A stretch of DNA of 5,491 nucleotides from Rhodothermaceae bacterium (GTDB lineage Bacteria; Bacteroidota; Rhodothermia; Rhodothermales; JAHEMB01): contig JAHEMB010000301.1 in NCBI GenBank assembly GCA_024643915.1, forward strand, positions 1-5,491, read 5' to 3'. The notes below the pieces were generated by a model. The model was not told the origin of the DNA. It ran no database searches and saw only the letters and a list, made by a program, of their open reading frames with translations. Below are positions 5,241-5,491 of the stretch, one piece after another. Position numbers and translations under genes: made by a program. Positions within the stretch are counted from its first letter, which is position 1, and every line of letters begins with the position of its first letter.

Positions 5241-5491
5241 ATGCGATGCTACCCCGCTTTCCTCGTGTTTGCGCTCCTCATAGGCTGCGGCGCCGCCTCT
5301 CAGGATTCGTCGCCGGCAATGCGGCGAGGGGAAGCGGACAGTGTACGATTTGCCGGACATGTAAAGACGGGCGCCCAGGTGCTCGCCGAGCGAGGTTTCG
5401 ATTTGCTACAAGGGAAGAAAGTCGGGTTGATCGTGAATCACACGGCCCGGGTGGACACGGCCCACCTCGTCGACCTGATGCATGCCGCGCC
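5241..5491 (+). CDS. DUF1343 / NamZ-like exo-beta-N-acetylmuramidase lipoprotein, N-terminal part
   Basis: The gene runs off the right edge after 83 codons. The N-terminus MRCYPAFLVFALLIGCG is a lipoprotein signal peptide with lipobox LIGC and acylated C16. A short Ser-rich linker follows. From about residue 42 (KTGAQVLAERGFDLLQGKKV, then GLIVNHTA and HLVDLMHAAP) it matches the conserved start of the DUF1343 family, typically TG-x-(D/Q)-VL...LL-GK-VGLI-N-T. Characterised members (NamZ of Tannerella and Bacillus) release N-acetylmuramic acid from the non-reducing end of muropeptide fragments, so a role in peptidoglycan turnover or recycling in the periplasm or outer membrane is inferred. The catalytic region lies outside the window and cannot be checked. 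ATG 5241 is chosen because it gives the complete lipoprotein signal. Confidence 0.85.
   Translation, partial: MRCYPAFLVFALLIGCGAASQDSSPAMRRGEADSVRFAGHVKTGAQVLAERGFDLLQGKKVGLIVNHTARVDTAHLVDLMHAA

Overview
The window suggests a GC-rich member of the Bacteroidota/Rhodothermota lineage (Salinibacter/Rhodothermus-like). This placement is inferred from three things: one very good Bacteroidetes-type promoter (TTTG, 19 nt, TAtcTTTG), mostly weak or absent Shine-Dalgarno sequences, and the gene set. Gene content alone does not prove the taxon.

Layout. Positions 1-1582, minus strand: one uninterrupted reading frame that begins as L-lysine 6-aminotransferase (LAT) and switches in frame, near position 480, into the middle of an SMP-30/gluconolactonase-like beta-propeller. 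It runs off the left edge. Positions 1583-1848: divergent intergenic region with three good stem-loops. Positions 1849-2838, plus strand: lipA, lipoyl synthase with all diagnostic motifs. Positions 2839-3012: intergenic region with a hairpin and the promoter. Positions 3013-3186 and 3478-3711, plus strand: two tandem paralogous small single-pass membrane proteins sharing a perfect 35-nt block. They are separated by 291 bp holding a weak terminator and a REP-like palindrome. A strong intrinsic terminator lies at 3741-3774. Positions 3874-4659, plus strand: an exported DUF4097-like beta-solenoid protein with six HK-containing repeats, followed by an intrinsic terminator at 4716-4749. Positions 4781-5209, plus strand: ndk, nucleoside diphosphate kinase. 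Positions 5241 to the right edge, plus strand: N-terminus of a DUF1343/NamZ-like lipoprotein.

How the genes relate. lipA (lipoate synthesis) and ndk (NTP pools) are housekeeping genes. The two small membrane proteins and the DUF4097-like protein are envelope-associated and of unknown role. Terminators delimit the DUF4097-like gene as its own transcription unit. The DUF1343 gene, probably for peptidoglycan turnover, follows ndk by 31 bp and may be cotranscribed with it. I see no defence system, CRISPR array, insertion sequence, tRNA or rRNA. The most unusual object is the LAT/SMP-30 chimera. It is either a real gene rearrangement or an assembly junction, and the sequence alone cannot decide which.
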